A stretch of DNA of 64,000 nt from Caulobacter sp. RHG1 (GTDB taxonomy: Bacteria > Pseudomonadota > Alphaproteobacteria > Caulobacterales > Caulobacteraceae). Shown here in pieces: positions 9,580 to 17,313 of this stretch (the stretch's first letter is position 1; each line of letters opens with the position of its first letter). The translations under genes were made by a program, and so were the position numbers. The notes under the pieces were generated by a model that was not told the DNA's origin, made no database searches, and saw only the letters and a list, made by a program, of their open reading frames with translations. The DNA lies in NCBI RefSeq assembly GCF_013181195.1, contig NZ_SMZP01000003.1:186001-250000 (forward strand), written 5' to 3'.

Positions 9580-10758
9580 GTGCCTGATCGTCTCGACCTG
9601 CGGCCCGTTCTCCATGCGGCCATGACCCTGGTGGCGGCCGATGGCCTCAGGGGCCTGAGCCTGCGGCCGCTGGCCGAACAGCTGGGCCAGACGGTCTCGG
9701 CCCTGACCCATCGCTTCGGCCTGAAGGACGAGCTGCTGAACGCCCTGATCGAGGCGGCGATCGCTCAGGACGGCGCGTTCCTGGATCGCTGGCTGGCGCG
9801 GATCCAGGCCCTGGAGGTCCGTGACGGCGCGACCATGGCCGAGATCGCCGACGCGGTTCTATGCGATCTGGCCGGCCCCGAGGCCCTGCGCACGCGGTTC
9901 TATTGCGAGCTGCTGCAAGGCGTGGTGTCGCGGCCGGAGCTGGCCCCGGCGGTGGCGGCCTGGTCGGCGCGTCGCCTGGACTTCTGGCGCGCGGCGACCG
10001 CCAGTCTCGGCCGGGCCGAACTGGACGAGGTGCTGCACGCCTTCAGCATCGGCGACGCGACCTACAGCCTCGCGCTCCATGACGTGGCGGCCTATCGCTG
10101 GCTGCGCCGGCTGAACCTGCGCCGACTGTGCTGTGGCCTGATCGCGCGCGATAATACCCAGGACCTTCGGCAGCATCAGGTGTTTCGCGAGGCCCTGGGC
10201 GAACTGCTGGAGGATCCCGGCCGGCCGACCCCGCCGCCGTTGACCGAATGGCAGGCCAAGGCCGCGCCGCACATCTCGGCGCTGATCATCGCCGAGGGCG
10301 CCGACGCAGTGACCCATCGGGCGATCGCCGCGCGCGCGGGCCTCGCCAACTCGACCCTGGCCTATCACTTTCCGCGCCAGGAGGACCTGCTGCGGGCCGG
10401 GGCCGCCGACATGGTCGCGCGCTCACGCCAGGCCACCGCCGCGCCCGCGCGCGAATCCGACTTCCAGCTGACGGCGATCCAGAGCGCCCGCGCCACCTTC
10501 GCCCTGGCGCTGATCGCCGCTCGCCTGCCCGGACTGAAGGCCGTAGCGGCCGACCTGCGCGGGCGGCGCGGCGAGAACTATGTCGGCGTGCTGGAGCGCG
10601 AGATGGGCGAGCGCGTGTTCGATGTCGTGGCCACCCAGGCCCTGTCGCTGACCGGCATGGGACGGATGATGCTGGACGCCGTCATGGACCCGGCCGTCAG
10701 CGACGCCGGCTTCAAGCTCAGCGAGCGCATGCGCGCCGCAGCCCTGGCCGAACGCTGA
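9580..10758 (+). CDS. Transcriptional regulator with two tandem TetR domains
   Basis: A 392-residue protein made of two TetR units in one chain. The first helix-turn-helix (residues ~5-55) reads VAADGLRGLSLRPLAEQL then TVSALTHRFGLKDELLNAL. The second starts near residue 230, with IIAEGADAVTHRAIAARAG followed by ANSTLAYHFPRQEDLL. Each is followed by a helical region of effector-domain size. Ordinary TetR proteins are ~200 residues and dimerise; here one chain could provide both DNA-binding heads. The start is GTG at 9580. It lies between the PHP gene (divergent) and the TonB receptor (same direction), so both are likely targets. The effector is unknown. Confidence 0.88.
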   Translation: MPDRLDLRPVLHAAMTLVAADGLRGLSLRPLAEQLGQTVSALTHRFGLKDELLNALIEAAIAQDGAFLDRWLARIQALEVRDGATMAEIADAVLCDLAGPEALRTRFYCELLQGVVSRPELAPAVAAWSARRLDFWRAATASLGRAELDEVLHAFSIGDATYSLALHDVAAYRWLRRLNLRRLCCGLIARDNTQDLRQHQVFREALGELLEDPGRPTPPPLTEWQAKAAPHISALIIAEGADAVTHRAIAARAGLANSTLAYHFPRQEDLLRAGAADMVARSRQATAAPARESDFQLTAIQSARATFALALIAARLPGLKAVAADLRGRRGENYVGVLEREMGERVFDVVATQALSLTGMGRMMLDAVMDPAVSDAGFKLSERMRAAALAER

Positions 10759-10767
10759 CGAAATTTT

Positions 10768-10822
10768 CGTACAATCGTACTTTTTAGCCGTTTATACGGA
10801 TTATTTTTCCGTACACTCGTAA
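10768..10822. promoter_or_regulatory. Repeat cluster upstream of the TonB receptor (candidate operator)
   Basis: The motif CGTACAATCGTA at 10768-10779 recurs as CGTACACTCGTA at 10810-10821. They match at 11 of 12 positions and start exactly 42 bp apart, four helical turns. Within the cluster, TACGGA (10795-10800) and TCCGTA (10808-10813) form a perfect inverted repeat with a 7-bp AT spacer. The stretch is AT-rich relative to its surroundings and lies 65-120 bp before the receptor ATG, a suitable place for promoter and operator. Confidence 0.55.
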
Positions 10823-10885
10823 CGCAATCGTCGCAAACCACTGATACTGGCTCCGCCCGAGTTCACAACTTCGGGGATTTGGACC

Positions 10886-13150
10886 ATGTCCACGCTTCAT
10901 CGCCTTCGCGCCGCCCTGCTCGCCGGCGCCGCCCTCAGCGGCCTCTCGTTCGTACAGGCGTACGCCGCCGACGCGCCGCCGGCGCCGACAACCCAGCTGG
11001 ACGCCATCGTCGTCACCGCCCAGCGCCGCGTCGAGCGCCTGCAGGACGTGCCGGTGTCGATCAATTCGGTCAGCGCCCAGGCGCTGGAGCAGTCCAACTT
11101 CCGCTCGGTGACCGATCTGCAGTATCTGGTTCCGGGCGTGCAGTTCGACCCGACCAACGGTTCAGCCTTCCAGATTCGCGGCGTCGGCAGCACCTCGTGG
11201 GACTTCTCGAACGAGAAGTCGGTCAGCCTGGTCGTCGACGACGTCGTCATGGACGCCCAGCGCGACAACGGCCTGACCGGCCTGGCCGACATCCAGCAGA
11301 TCGACGTGCTGATGGGCCCGCAAGGCACGCTGTTCGGCAAGAACGCCACCTCGGGCGTCATCGCCGTGACCACGGCCAAGCCGGTGCTGGGTCAGTTCTC
11401 GGCCAAGGGCGACGCCAGCTACGGCGAGCGCGAGGACCGGGCGACCAACCTGGTCGTCAACATCCCACTGGGCGACAAGGTCGCGCTGCGGGTGTCGGGG
11501 TTCAGCCAGGGTCAGGACGGCCCCGGCCGCTACACCGTGCTGAACCAGTCGCTGAACGCCTTCAAGGAGCACGGCTATCGCGCCAAGCTGCTGCTGGCGC
11601 CCAACGATCGCGTCGAGCTGGTCTACCTGACCGACTACCAGCGCCACTGGGACAACAACAACCGCACCACGGTCTCGGGCGGCTCGGCCTTCTTCACCGC
11701 CCTGCAGATCGCCAATGGCGTCACGCCCAGCCTGAAGAACGACGACAACGCCGACGACAAGATGGGCAGCGCCAAGAACACCAGCTGGGGCCACACGCTG
11801 CGGGGCCAGGTCCAGGTCGGCCAAGACACCCTGACCTCGATCACCGCCTATCGCGACACCCGCTTCATCGGCGACGGGCCGGGCAACTTCGCGCCAAGCG
11901 ACCAGTGGGCCTTCAACCCCTTCAATCAGGGCACGCTGAAGACCTGGAAGTTCAGCCAGGAACTGCGCTGGGCCTCGCCGACTGGCGGTTTCGTGGAGTA
12001 TCTGGCCGGTCTGTTCTACAACCGGCTGGATCAGGACTCGACGCAGATCCAGTGGGTGACGTTCGGCGCGCCGCTGGTCTCGCCGACTGGCGTGAAGCTG
12101 ACCAACCTGTCCACCACCACCGGCGTCGTGGGCAATCCCGGGAACGCCACGCGCTTCCGCACCACCAATGTCAGCGCCGCCGCCTTCGGCCAGCTGAAGG
12201 TCAACCTGACCGAACAGCTCAGCCTGTCGGCCGGCGCGCGCTACACCCGTGACGAGAACAGCCAGTCGCTGGGTTTCTTCTGGAAGGACCCCGTGCCCGT
12301 GACGGGCGTGGCCATGACCTTCACGCCCACCGGCAGAGCGCCGCTGCAGTCCTACGGCAAGATCAAGGGCGAGAACCTCTCGTATCGTCTGGCCGCCCAG
12401 TACAAGCTGAACGACGACGCCTTGGCCTATGTCAGCTACGCCACGGGCTATAAGCCGGGCGGCGTGGCCTTCGTCGGCAACAACTACTCGCCCTATGCCG
12501 ACGAGACGGTGAAGAACATCGAGGCCGGCTTCAAGTCCGAGCTGTTCCAGCGCCGCGTGCGCCTGAACGTGGCGGTCTTCCAGTCGAAGTTCACCGACTT
12601 CCAGACCTCGCTGCTGACCTTCGTGCCGGGTAATCCGGTACCCGTGATCGCCACCGGCAACGCCGGCGGCCTGCGCACCCGCGGCGTGGAGAGCACCTTC
12701 GCTTGGCGCGCCGCCCAAGGCCTGACCCTGCACGGCGGCCTCTCCTATGTCGACGCCACCTTCACCGACTACATCTACAACCCCACCACCGACTACAGCG
12801 GCACCTCGCTGGCCAATGCGCCCAAATGGCAGGGCTCGCTCGGCGCCAACTACGACCGCGAGGTCGGGACGGTGCGCCTGCGCGCCAGCCTGGACTACGC
12901 CTATCGCACCCGCGTTTGGTCGCAGATCGGTGAACGTCCCAACACCGAAATCCCGGGCTTCGGCATCGCCAACGGCCGGGTCAGCGTCTCGCCGTTGGGC
13001 AGCAGCTTCGAGGTCGGCCTCTACGGGCGCAACCTGCTGGACAAGTACTTCTCCACCGCCTTCGAGCAGTACAGCACCATGAGCCTGACCCATCGCATCT
13101 CGCGCGATGCGCACCGCACGGTCGGGGTCTTCGCCAAGTACGCGTTCTAG
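10886..13150 (+). CDS. TonB-dependent outer membrane receptor
   Basis: An outer membrane, energy-coupled transporter of 754 residues. A signal peptide is present (MSTLHRLRAALLAGAALSGL ending near AYA-AD), followed by a TonB-box-like segment (LDAIVVTAQRR). The plug domain shows DVPVSINSVSAQALEQ and MGPQGTLFGKNATSGVI. The 22-strand barrel region ends in an aromatic residue (FAKYAF), as expected for BamA-dependent insertion. It has the size and style of the proteobacterial receptors that take up organic substrates as well as iron. It is downstream of the double-TetR gene and followed 9 bp later by the phosphatase-fold gene, so it probably imports the substrate of the module. The ligand is unknown. 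Confidence 0.95.
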   Translation: MSTLHRLRAALLAGAALSGLSFVQAYAADAPPAPTTQLDAIVVTAQRRVERLQDVPVSINSVSAQALEQSNFRSVTDLQYLVPGVQFDPTNGSAFQIRGVGSTSWDFSNEKSVSLVVDDVVMDAQRDNGLTGLADIQQIDVLMGPQGTLFGKNATSGVIAVTTAKPVLGQFSAKGDASYGEREDRATNLVVNIPLGDKVALRVSGFSQGQDGPGRYTVLNQSLNAFKEHGYRAKLLLAPNDRVELVYLTDYQRHWDNNNRTTVSGGSAFFTALQIANGVTPSLKNDDNADDKMGSAKNTSWGHTLRGQVQVGQDTLTSITAYRDTRFIGDGPGNFAPSDQWAFNPFNQGTLKTWKFSQELRWASPTGGFVEYLAGLFYNRLDQDSTQIQWVTFGAPLVSPTGVKLTNLSTTTGVVGNPGNATRFRTTNVSAAAFGQLKVNLTEQLSLSAGARYTRDENSQSLGFFWKDPVPVTGVAMTFTPTGRAPLQSYGKIKGENLSYRLAAQYKLNDDALAYVSYATGYKPGGVAFVGNNYSPYADETVKNIEAGFKSELFQRRVRLNVAVFQSKFTDFQTSLLTFVPGNPVPVIATGNAGGLRTRGVESTFAWRAAQGLTLHGGLSYVDATFTDYIYNPTTDYSGTSLANAPKWQGSLGANYDREVGTVRLRASLDYAYRTRVWSQIGERPNTEIPGFGIANGRVSVSPLGSSFEVGLYGRNLLDKYFSTAFEQYSTMSLTHRISRDAHRTVGVFAKYAF

Positions 13151-13159
13151 GGCTGGGCC

Positions 13160-14233
13160 GTGGATCGTCGCCTCTTTCTCACAGCGGCCGGGGCTTTCGC
13201 CCTGGCCGCGGCCGACCGGGTCGCCACGCCGCTGGACGCCAAGGTCGTCCGCACCCGCCCCGACGCCATCCGCCTGGACTGGAGCGGAGCCGGCGCGGTC
13301 TCGGTGCTGGCCTCCGCCGATCCGGCGGCGCACAAGGCGGCGATGCGGCCTCTGGCGAGCGCCAGCGGCGGCTCGGCCGTCCTGGCGGCGCCGATCGCCC
13401 CACGACCCTACTTCCTGGTCGTCGCTGCAAACGGCCGCCAGATCCGCGTCGCCGAGCGCCTGCTGCCTCTGGAAGGCGGTCGCAACTTCCGCGACCTGGG
13501 CGGCTGGCGCGCCGCCGACGGCCGGCAGGTGAGGTGGGGAAAGATCTATCGCTCCGGCGCGATGAGCGGCCTGACCCTGGCAGATCTGGCCTATCTGCGC
13601 AGGCTGGGCCTCACCGCGATCTGCGATCTGCGCAGTCCGCCCGAGCGCGAGACCGAGCCCAACCCCTTCCTCAAGGTCCCAGGCCCGACGGTTATCGCCA
13701 AGGGCTACGACATGGCCGCGGCAGGCGACGGCCTGACGAAGATGACCACGCGAGAGCAGGCCATACAGGGCTTCGCCGAGGCCTATGTCGGCCTGCTGGA
13801 GCCGCTGGCGCCGCACTATGCCGACCTGCTTGCCCGGCTTGTCGCCGATAGGGGCCCACTGGCCTTCAACTGCAGCGCTGGCAAGGACCGTACCGGATTG
13901 GCCTCAGCCTTGATCCTGTCGGTGCTGGGCGTTCCGCGCGAGACCGTGATCGCCGACTACGCCTTGAGCCAGGCCTACGCCCCGCCCTCCCGCTATCTCG
14001 AGCAGATGGCGCGCGGCGAGGTCCTGGCCGGCTTCTCACGCCAGCAGTCCCTGGCGCTGGCCAAGCTGCCTGCAGAGGTGCTGGAGGTCATTCTCGGCTC
14101 GGAGCCGGAGGTCATGCGGCGCGCCCTGGCGCTGATCGATGCACGGTTCGGGAGCCCGATCGCCTTGGCCAAGTCACGCCTTGGCCTGGCGGACAGTCAG
14201 ATCGCCGGCCTGCGCCGCACCTACCTCTACTGA
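13160..14233 (+). CDS. Exported tyrosine-phosphatase-fold protein (dual-specificity/lipid phosphatase type)
   Basis: A predicted phosphatase of 357 residues. The signature C-x5-R loop is intact as NCSAGKDRTG, with Cys about residue 238 and Arg about 244. GGRNFRDLGGW and DLRSPPERETEPNP are the motifs of the bacterial Tyr_phosphatase family that also includes LipA-type lipid phosphatases. The N-terminus (MDRRLFLTAAGAFALAAA) is a signal sequence with a twin-arginine-like RRLFL, so the protein is probably periplasmic, perhaps via Tat. An added ~80-residue N-terminal beta domain precedes the catalytic domain. The start is GTG at 13160, 9 bp after the TonB receptor stop, so the two are co-transcribed. 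With the PHP enzyme it suggests stepwise dephosphorylation of an imported ester (inference). Confidence 0.88.
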   Translation: MDRRLFLTAAGAFALAAADRVATPLDAKVVRTRPDAIRLDWSGAGAVSVLASADPAAHKAAMRPLASASGGSAVLAAPIAPRPYFLVVAANGRQIRVAERLLPLEGGRNFRDLGGWRAADGRQVRWGKIYRSGAMSGLTLADLAYLRRLGLTAICDLRSPPERETEPNPFLKVPGPTVIAKGYDMAAAGDGLTKMTTREQAIQGFAEAYVGLLEPLAPHYADLLARLVADRGPLAFNCSAGKDRTGLASALILSVLGVPRETVIADYALSQAYAPPSRYLEQMARGEVLAGFSRQQSLALAKLPAEVLEVILGSEPEVMRRALALIDARFGSPIALAKSRLGLADSQIAGLRRTYLY

Positions 14234-14255
14234 GTTCCCTAAGCGCCCCAACGAC

Positions 14256-14287
14256 AAAGGCCCGGCGGATCGCTCCGCCGGGCCTTT
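14256..14287. terminator. Bidirectional rho-independent terminator
   Basis: A perfect 14-bp stem, AAAGGCCCGGCGGA at 14256-14269 and TCCGCCGGGCCTTT at 14274-14287, encloses the tetraloop TCGC. The T-run on one side and A-run on the other let it serve both converging genes: the phosphatase on the plus strand and the polysaccharide export gene on the minus strand. Confidence 0.9.
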
Positions 14288-14312
14288 TCCGTACTTGCCG
14301 CCTGGCCTGCGG

Positions 14313-14930
14313 CTAGAAGAAGCGCTCGCCGATACGGATGGTGTCGCCCGGGGCGACCACGATCGAGGGCGTCAGCTCGCCCTTCACTTCCGAGGTCTCG
14401 CCGTTGTGCTTGATCCAGACGGTGCGCTTGTCGGCGCGGTAGGTGAAGCCGCCGGCGGTGGCCACGGCGTTCAGGACCGTCAGGCCCGAGGTGTAGGGAT
14501 AGGTGCCGGGCTTTTCGACTTCACCCAGGATGTAGAAAGGACGGAAGGTCAGGACCTCGGCGCTGACGCGCGGATCCTTCAGATAGCCGTCGCTGAGGGC
14601 CTTCTGCACGGCCGACTGGAACTGACCCAGGGTCATGCCGCCAGCCCGGATCTCGCCGATCAGCGGCAGGGACATCACGCCGCTGCCCGAGATGAAGAAC
14701 TCGCCCGACAGCGAGGGCTCGCCATAGACCGTCACCCGCACCTTGTCGGCCGGGCCGAGCAGGTAGTCAGCCGGCTGCGCCGCGGCGCTGACCGGCGTAT
14801 TGCCGATCGCCGCCTGTTGAGCGCGCGCGGGATTTGCGACGGCGACGCCGAGCATGACGCACGCAGCTAGCAGCATCATCGCAAAGGCGCGCGAAAGTTT
14901 CGAAACACCGATCATGGCGAAGCTTCTCAT
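14313..14930 (-). CDS. Wza-like polysaccharide export protein (capsule)
   Basis: An outer-membrane-associated export protein of about 205 residues. The poly-export domain is clear: YLLGPADKVRVTVYGEPSLSG, then GVMSLPLIGEIRAGGMTL and LKDPRVSAEVLTFRPFYILG. It is followed by one SLBB-type domain (GEVEKPGTYPYTSGLTVLNA). The N-terminus has a hydrophobic export signal ending ANPARAQ, with no lipobox immediately before the cleavage point. It is shorter than E. coli Wza and lacks the C-terminal membrane helix, as in other alphaproteobacterial versions. The ATG at 14930 is preferred; a GTG at 14966 and an ATG at 14915 are alternatives. It sits 71 bp downstream of the phosphoesterase gene and next to hvyA and pssY, so capsule export is the likely role. 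Confidence 0.9.
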   Translation of the reverse strand: MRSFAMIGVSKLSRAFAMMLLAACVMLGVAVANPARAQQAAIGNTPVSAAAQPADYLLGPADKVRVTVYGEPSLSGEFFISGSGVMSLPLIGEIRAGGMTLGQFQSAVQKALSDGYLKDPRVSAEVLTFRPFYILGEVEKPGTYPYTSGLTVLNAVATAGGFTYRADKRTVWIKHNGETSEVKGELTPSIVVAPGDTIRIGERFF

Positions 14931-15001
14931 CCTGACAGGAACCAGACCCGGAAGTTGAATTGCCACATCGCACGTGACCGCGAGATGAACAAGGCAAAGC
15001 C

Positions 15002-15790
15002 TTAGGCGGCGCGCGCTTTACTGAACTGAATGATCTTGGGCTCACCGCCGTCAAGTCTAACGGCGGTCAGGACGCCGGTCGCATAGGCGCCGGTGTCGAC
15101 GTTGATGCGCTGGCGCCCGATGAACACCTCTTCGGTCGGCGTATGGCCGTGAACCACCGTGGCCTTCAGCCCGTGCGGATTGTCGAGGAACTCGTTGCGG
15201 ATCCACAGCAGATCGGCGGCGACCTGGCGCTCCAGCGGCTGGCCGGGCTTCACCCCCGCATGGACGAAGACGTAGTCACCGTAGACGACCATCAGCTCCA
15301 GCTGCCGCAGGAAAGTCTCGTGGGCCGGCGGGAAGGCGGCGCGGAAGGCTTGGCGCGTCTGCTCCCACACTTCGGGCTCGGCGCGTCCCACGGGCCGCTG
15401 CACGCCATAGGAGGCCATGGTTTCGCCGCCGCCGTATTCCACCCACGACGGGCCAGCCATCGGATCGTCCAGGAAGTGCAGCAAGGTCTCTTCGTGATTG
15501 CCCATCAGGGCGCGGAACTCGAAGTGGCCATCCTGGGACTGGCCACGCAAGGCGATCAGGCGGTCGATGACCGCCGAGGACTGGGCGCCGCGATCGACAT
15601 AGTCGCCCAGCATGATCAGCACCGGCTTGTCCTGACGCCCCAAGGCCTGGAAGTCGTCGGTCATCCGCGCAATCAGGCCGTCCAGCAGGTCCAGCCGGCC
15701 ATGGACATCGCCGACAGCGTAAACCACGCGCCCCTCGGTGGAGGCCGCCTTGCGAGTCTGTTGCTTGGGACGGAACAGGGACTTGAACAT
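15002..15790 (-). CDS. Metallophosphoesterase (bacterial Ser/Thr phosphatase-like)
   Basis: A calcineurin-like phosphoesterase of 262 residues. All the metal motifs are present: GDVHGRLDLLDGL, GDYVDRG, GNHEE, and VVHGHTPTEE near the C-terminus. This set is shared by bacterial PrpA/PrpE-type Ser/Thr phosphatases and symmetrical diadenosine tetraphosphatases, and sequence alone does not separate them. The ATG at 15790 (MFKSLFRPK) follows a GTG at 15793. It is transcribed away from hvyA and toward the Wza-like gene, from which it is 71 bp upstream. A link to the capsule tyrosine kinase would be attractive but is unproven. Confidence 0.88.
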   Translation of the reverse strand: MFKSLFRPKQQTRKAASTEGRVVYAVGDVHGRLDLLDGLIARMTDDFQALGRQDKPVLIMLGDYVDRGAQSSAVIDRLIALRGQSQDGHFEFRALMGNHEETLLHFLDDPMAGPSWVEYGGGETMASYGVQRPVGRAEPEVWEQTRQAFRAAFPPAHETFLRQLELMVVYGDYVFVHAGVKPGQPLERQVAADLLWIRNEFLDNPHGLKATVVHGHTPTEEVFIGRQRINVDTGAYATGVLTAVRLDGGEPKIIQFSKARAA

Positions 15791-15878
15791 CACGCTCGCC
15801 AGGATGGCGACGTCGCGCCGGGACCAGTTCCTCGATTTTGCCTGAGATGACGACGTAGTTCAACGTCGCTCTTGAGTA

Positions 15879-15893
15879 TTAACCTTTAATTTA
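15879..15893 (+). promoter_or_regulatory. CtrA-like site upstream of hvyA
   Basis: TTAA at 15879-15882, seven bases, then TTTA at 15890-15893 gives 7 of 8 matches to the CtrA consensus TTAA-N7-TTAA. A weaker version, TTAA-N7-ATTA, is at 15944-15958. Both lie in a strikingly AT-rich 190-bp gap. In C. crescentus hvyA transcription is controlled by CtrA together with SciP and MucR, so these are the best candidates for that control here. Confidence 0.5.
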
Positions 15894-15911
15894 GCACGAT
15901 CATTCTTGGCA

Positions 15912-15928
15912 AATTTACCAAGTAAATT
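15912..15928. promoter_or_regulatory. AT-rich palindrome upstream of hvyA
   Basis: AATTTAC (15912-15918) and GTAAATT (15922-15928) form a perfect 7-bp inverted repeat around CAA, about 120 bp before the hvyA ATG and 120 bp before the phosphoesterase ATG. It may be a binding site for a regulator shared by the two divergent genes; the regulator is unknown. Confidence 0.4.
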
Positions 15929-16049
15929 AGGCCGTCATTTGAGTTAATTCCAGAATTACCATTCCACAATACTTGAATTAAACCATCTAAATTCAGCTCA
16001 AATTGGCAGCGCGAATGAATACTGACCCCACGAACACAGCGGGGTCGTC

Positions 16050-16871
16050 ATGTTCCAGACGCGCAAGATTGTTATCGGAGTCATCAGCGCCGCCGCGATG
16101 ATGATCGGCGCCAGCGCCCAGGCGGGCAGCATGCCGTTTCAGCCGCGCGGCGAGGGTGTGGGCGCTCCGGCGGGCTTCGCCGACCTGTGCCGCCGCGACG
16201 TGCAGACCTGCGGCCTGCCGACCGGCCAACTGGCCTTGATGGGCATTTCCGCGCCGGCCAGCCTGACGCCGACCTCGTCGATTGGCTCGACCGCCCAGCA
16301 GCGGTTCGACGCCGCCATGGCGGGCGTCGTGCAGGATGAAGACGATCAACGCTTCATCGCCGTCGAAAAGGTCGAGGCGTTCACCTTTGCCGACATCGAG
16401 GATTTCGTGCCGGCGGGCCAGCTGCGTCCGATGGCCGCGCCCGTCCTCGAAGTTGCGCCCACGACCAGCCAATGGGCCGCCCGCGCCGAGCGTGAACAGC
16501 TGAAGCTGCTGAACCTCGTCAATCAGTCGGTCAATCGCGAGGTCAAGAAGGCCAGCGACATGGACCTCTATGGCATGCCCGAATACTGGTCGCTGCCGCG
16601 CGTCATCGACGGCAAGAAGTACGGCGACTGCGAAGACTATGCGCTGGAGAAGCGCCGCCAGCTGATCGCTGCCGGCGTGCCGGAAAGCGCCCTGTCGCTG
16701 GCCGTCGCCGTTACCGCCCGCGGCGAAAGCCACGCCGTGCTGATGATCTCGCTGAAGACCGGCGACTGGGTGCTGGACAATCTGACTCCCTGGGCCACGC
16801 CGTGGGAAGACCTGAACTACCGCTGGGTTCAGCGCCAGGTTCCCGGCACCGCCCTGTGGACGACCGCCTGA
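16050..16871 (+). CDS. hvyA: HvyA-type transglutaminase-like cysteine peptidase homologue (capsulation inhibitor)
   Basis: A periplasmic protein of 273 residues with a signal peptide (MFQTRKIVIGVISAAAMMIGASAQA). It belongs to the bacterial transglutaminase-like cysteine peptidase family. The expected catalytic residues are present: Cys about 194 in YGDCEDYALEKR, His about 228 in GESHAVLM, and Asp about 243 in WVLDNL. In C. crescentus the homologous HvyA, encoded among the capsule genes, prevents capsule formation in swarmer cells. The same neighbours (Wza-like, PssY-like, Wzc, Wzy) make orthology likely. The promoter gap is AT-rich with CtrA-like sites, and a strong terminator follows at 16903. 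Confidence 0.87.
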   Translation: MFQTRKIVIGVISAAAMMIGASAQAGSMPFQPRGEGVGAPAGFADLCRRDVQTCGLPTGQLALMGISAPASLTPTSSIGSTAQQRFDAAMAGVVQDEDDQRFIAVEKVEAFTFADIEDFVPAGQLRPMAAPVLEVAPTTSQWAARAEREQLKLLNLVNQSVNREVKKASDMDLYGMPEYWSLPRVIDGKKYGDCEDYALEKRRQLIAAGVPESALSLAVAVTARGESHAVLMISLKTGDWVLDNLTPWATPWEDLNYRWVQRQVPGTALWTTA

Positions 16872-16902
16872 TCCCGTCGAGACGATCCTTCAGAACACAA
16901 AA

Positions 16903-16931
16903 GGCCCCGGACAGATGTCCGGGGCCTTTTT
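16903..16931 (+). terminator. Rho-independent terminator of hvyA
   Basis: GGCCCCGGACA (16903-16913) pairs with TGTCCGGGGCC (16916-16926) and is followed by a run of T to 16931. The loop is short. It lies 32 bp after the hvyA stop codon. Confidence 0.9.
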
Positions 16932-16973
16932 CGTGTCTGGCCGCCGCGTTGTGGCCCATCTCGAGCCCATACG

Positions 16974-17009
16974 TTTACGGCCCGCTCCTGGCTGGGAGCG
17001 GGCCGTAAA
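16974..17009. repeat. Long perfect hairpin without U-tract
   Basis: TTTACGGCCCGCTCC (16974-16988) and its exact complement at 16995-17009 form a 15-bp perfect stem with a 6-nt loop. No T-run follows on either strand. It sits 30 bp downstream of a small minus-strand gene and 43 bp after the hvyA terminator. It may stop or stabilise the small gene's transcript, or be a dispersed repeat. Confidence 0.7.
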
Positions 17010-17038
17010 GGCGTCAGCTTTTTGGGACGATCGCGTTC

Positions 17039-17191
17039 TTAGAGGAGGTGCGAGACCGTCAAGGCCAGAGCCGCCCAGAGACCGGCGGACACGACCGCGC
17101 CCAGGCCCAGGCCCAGCAGCGGCGCCATGCGCTTGCCGCGCGACGGTGCGGCGGCGTCAACAGAGACGAAGGTCATTTCGGCGTCGATCAT
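17039..17191 (-). CDS. Small single-pass membrane protein (50 aa)
   Basis: An open frame of 50 codons. ATG at 17191 is preceded by a good ribosome binding site (AGGAG, 8 bases upstream). The protein has a charged N-terminal third (VDAAAPSRGKRMAP) and one long hydrophobic segment (LLGLGLGAVVSAGLWAALAL) near the C-terminus. I do not recognise a family. It lies between hvyA and pssY on the opposite strand, with a 15-bp perfect hairpin downstream. The ribosome binding site, membrane helix and independent position argue that it is real. A role in capsule assembly is only suggested by location. Confidence 0.6.
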   Translation of the reverse strand: MIDAEMTFVSVDAAAPSRGKRMAPLLGLGLGAVVSAGLWAALALTVSHLL

Positions 17192-17313
17192 CGATCTCAC
17201 TCCTGATGAGACTGATGTATCGCGACGCCGCTAATCGCTGATGAAATAACAGAGTCTATTTCCTATTAAGGATATCCAGGGTTGTTCTCGCTTTTTCCGC
17301 GCGACGCTTTCGA

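Noticed and set aside
11162-13816. Large minus-strand frame under the TonB receptor and phosphatase genes
   Set aside because: It has no start or ribosome binding site and lies entirely inside better-supported coding sequence.
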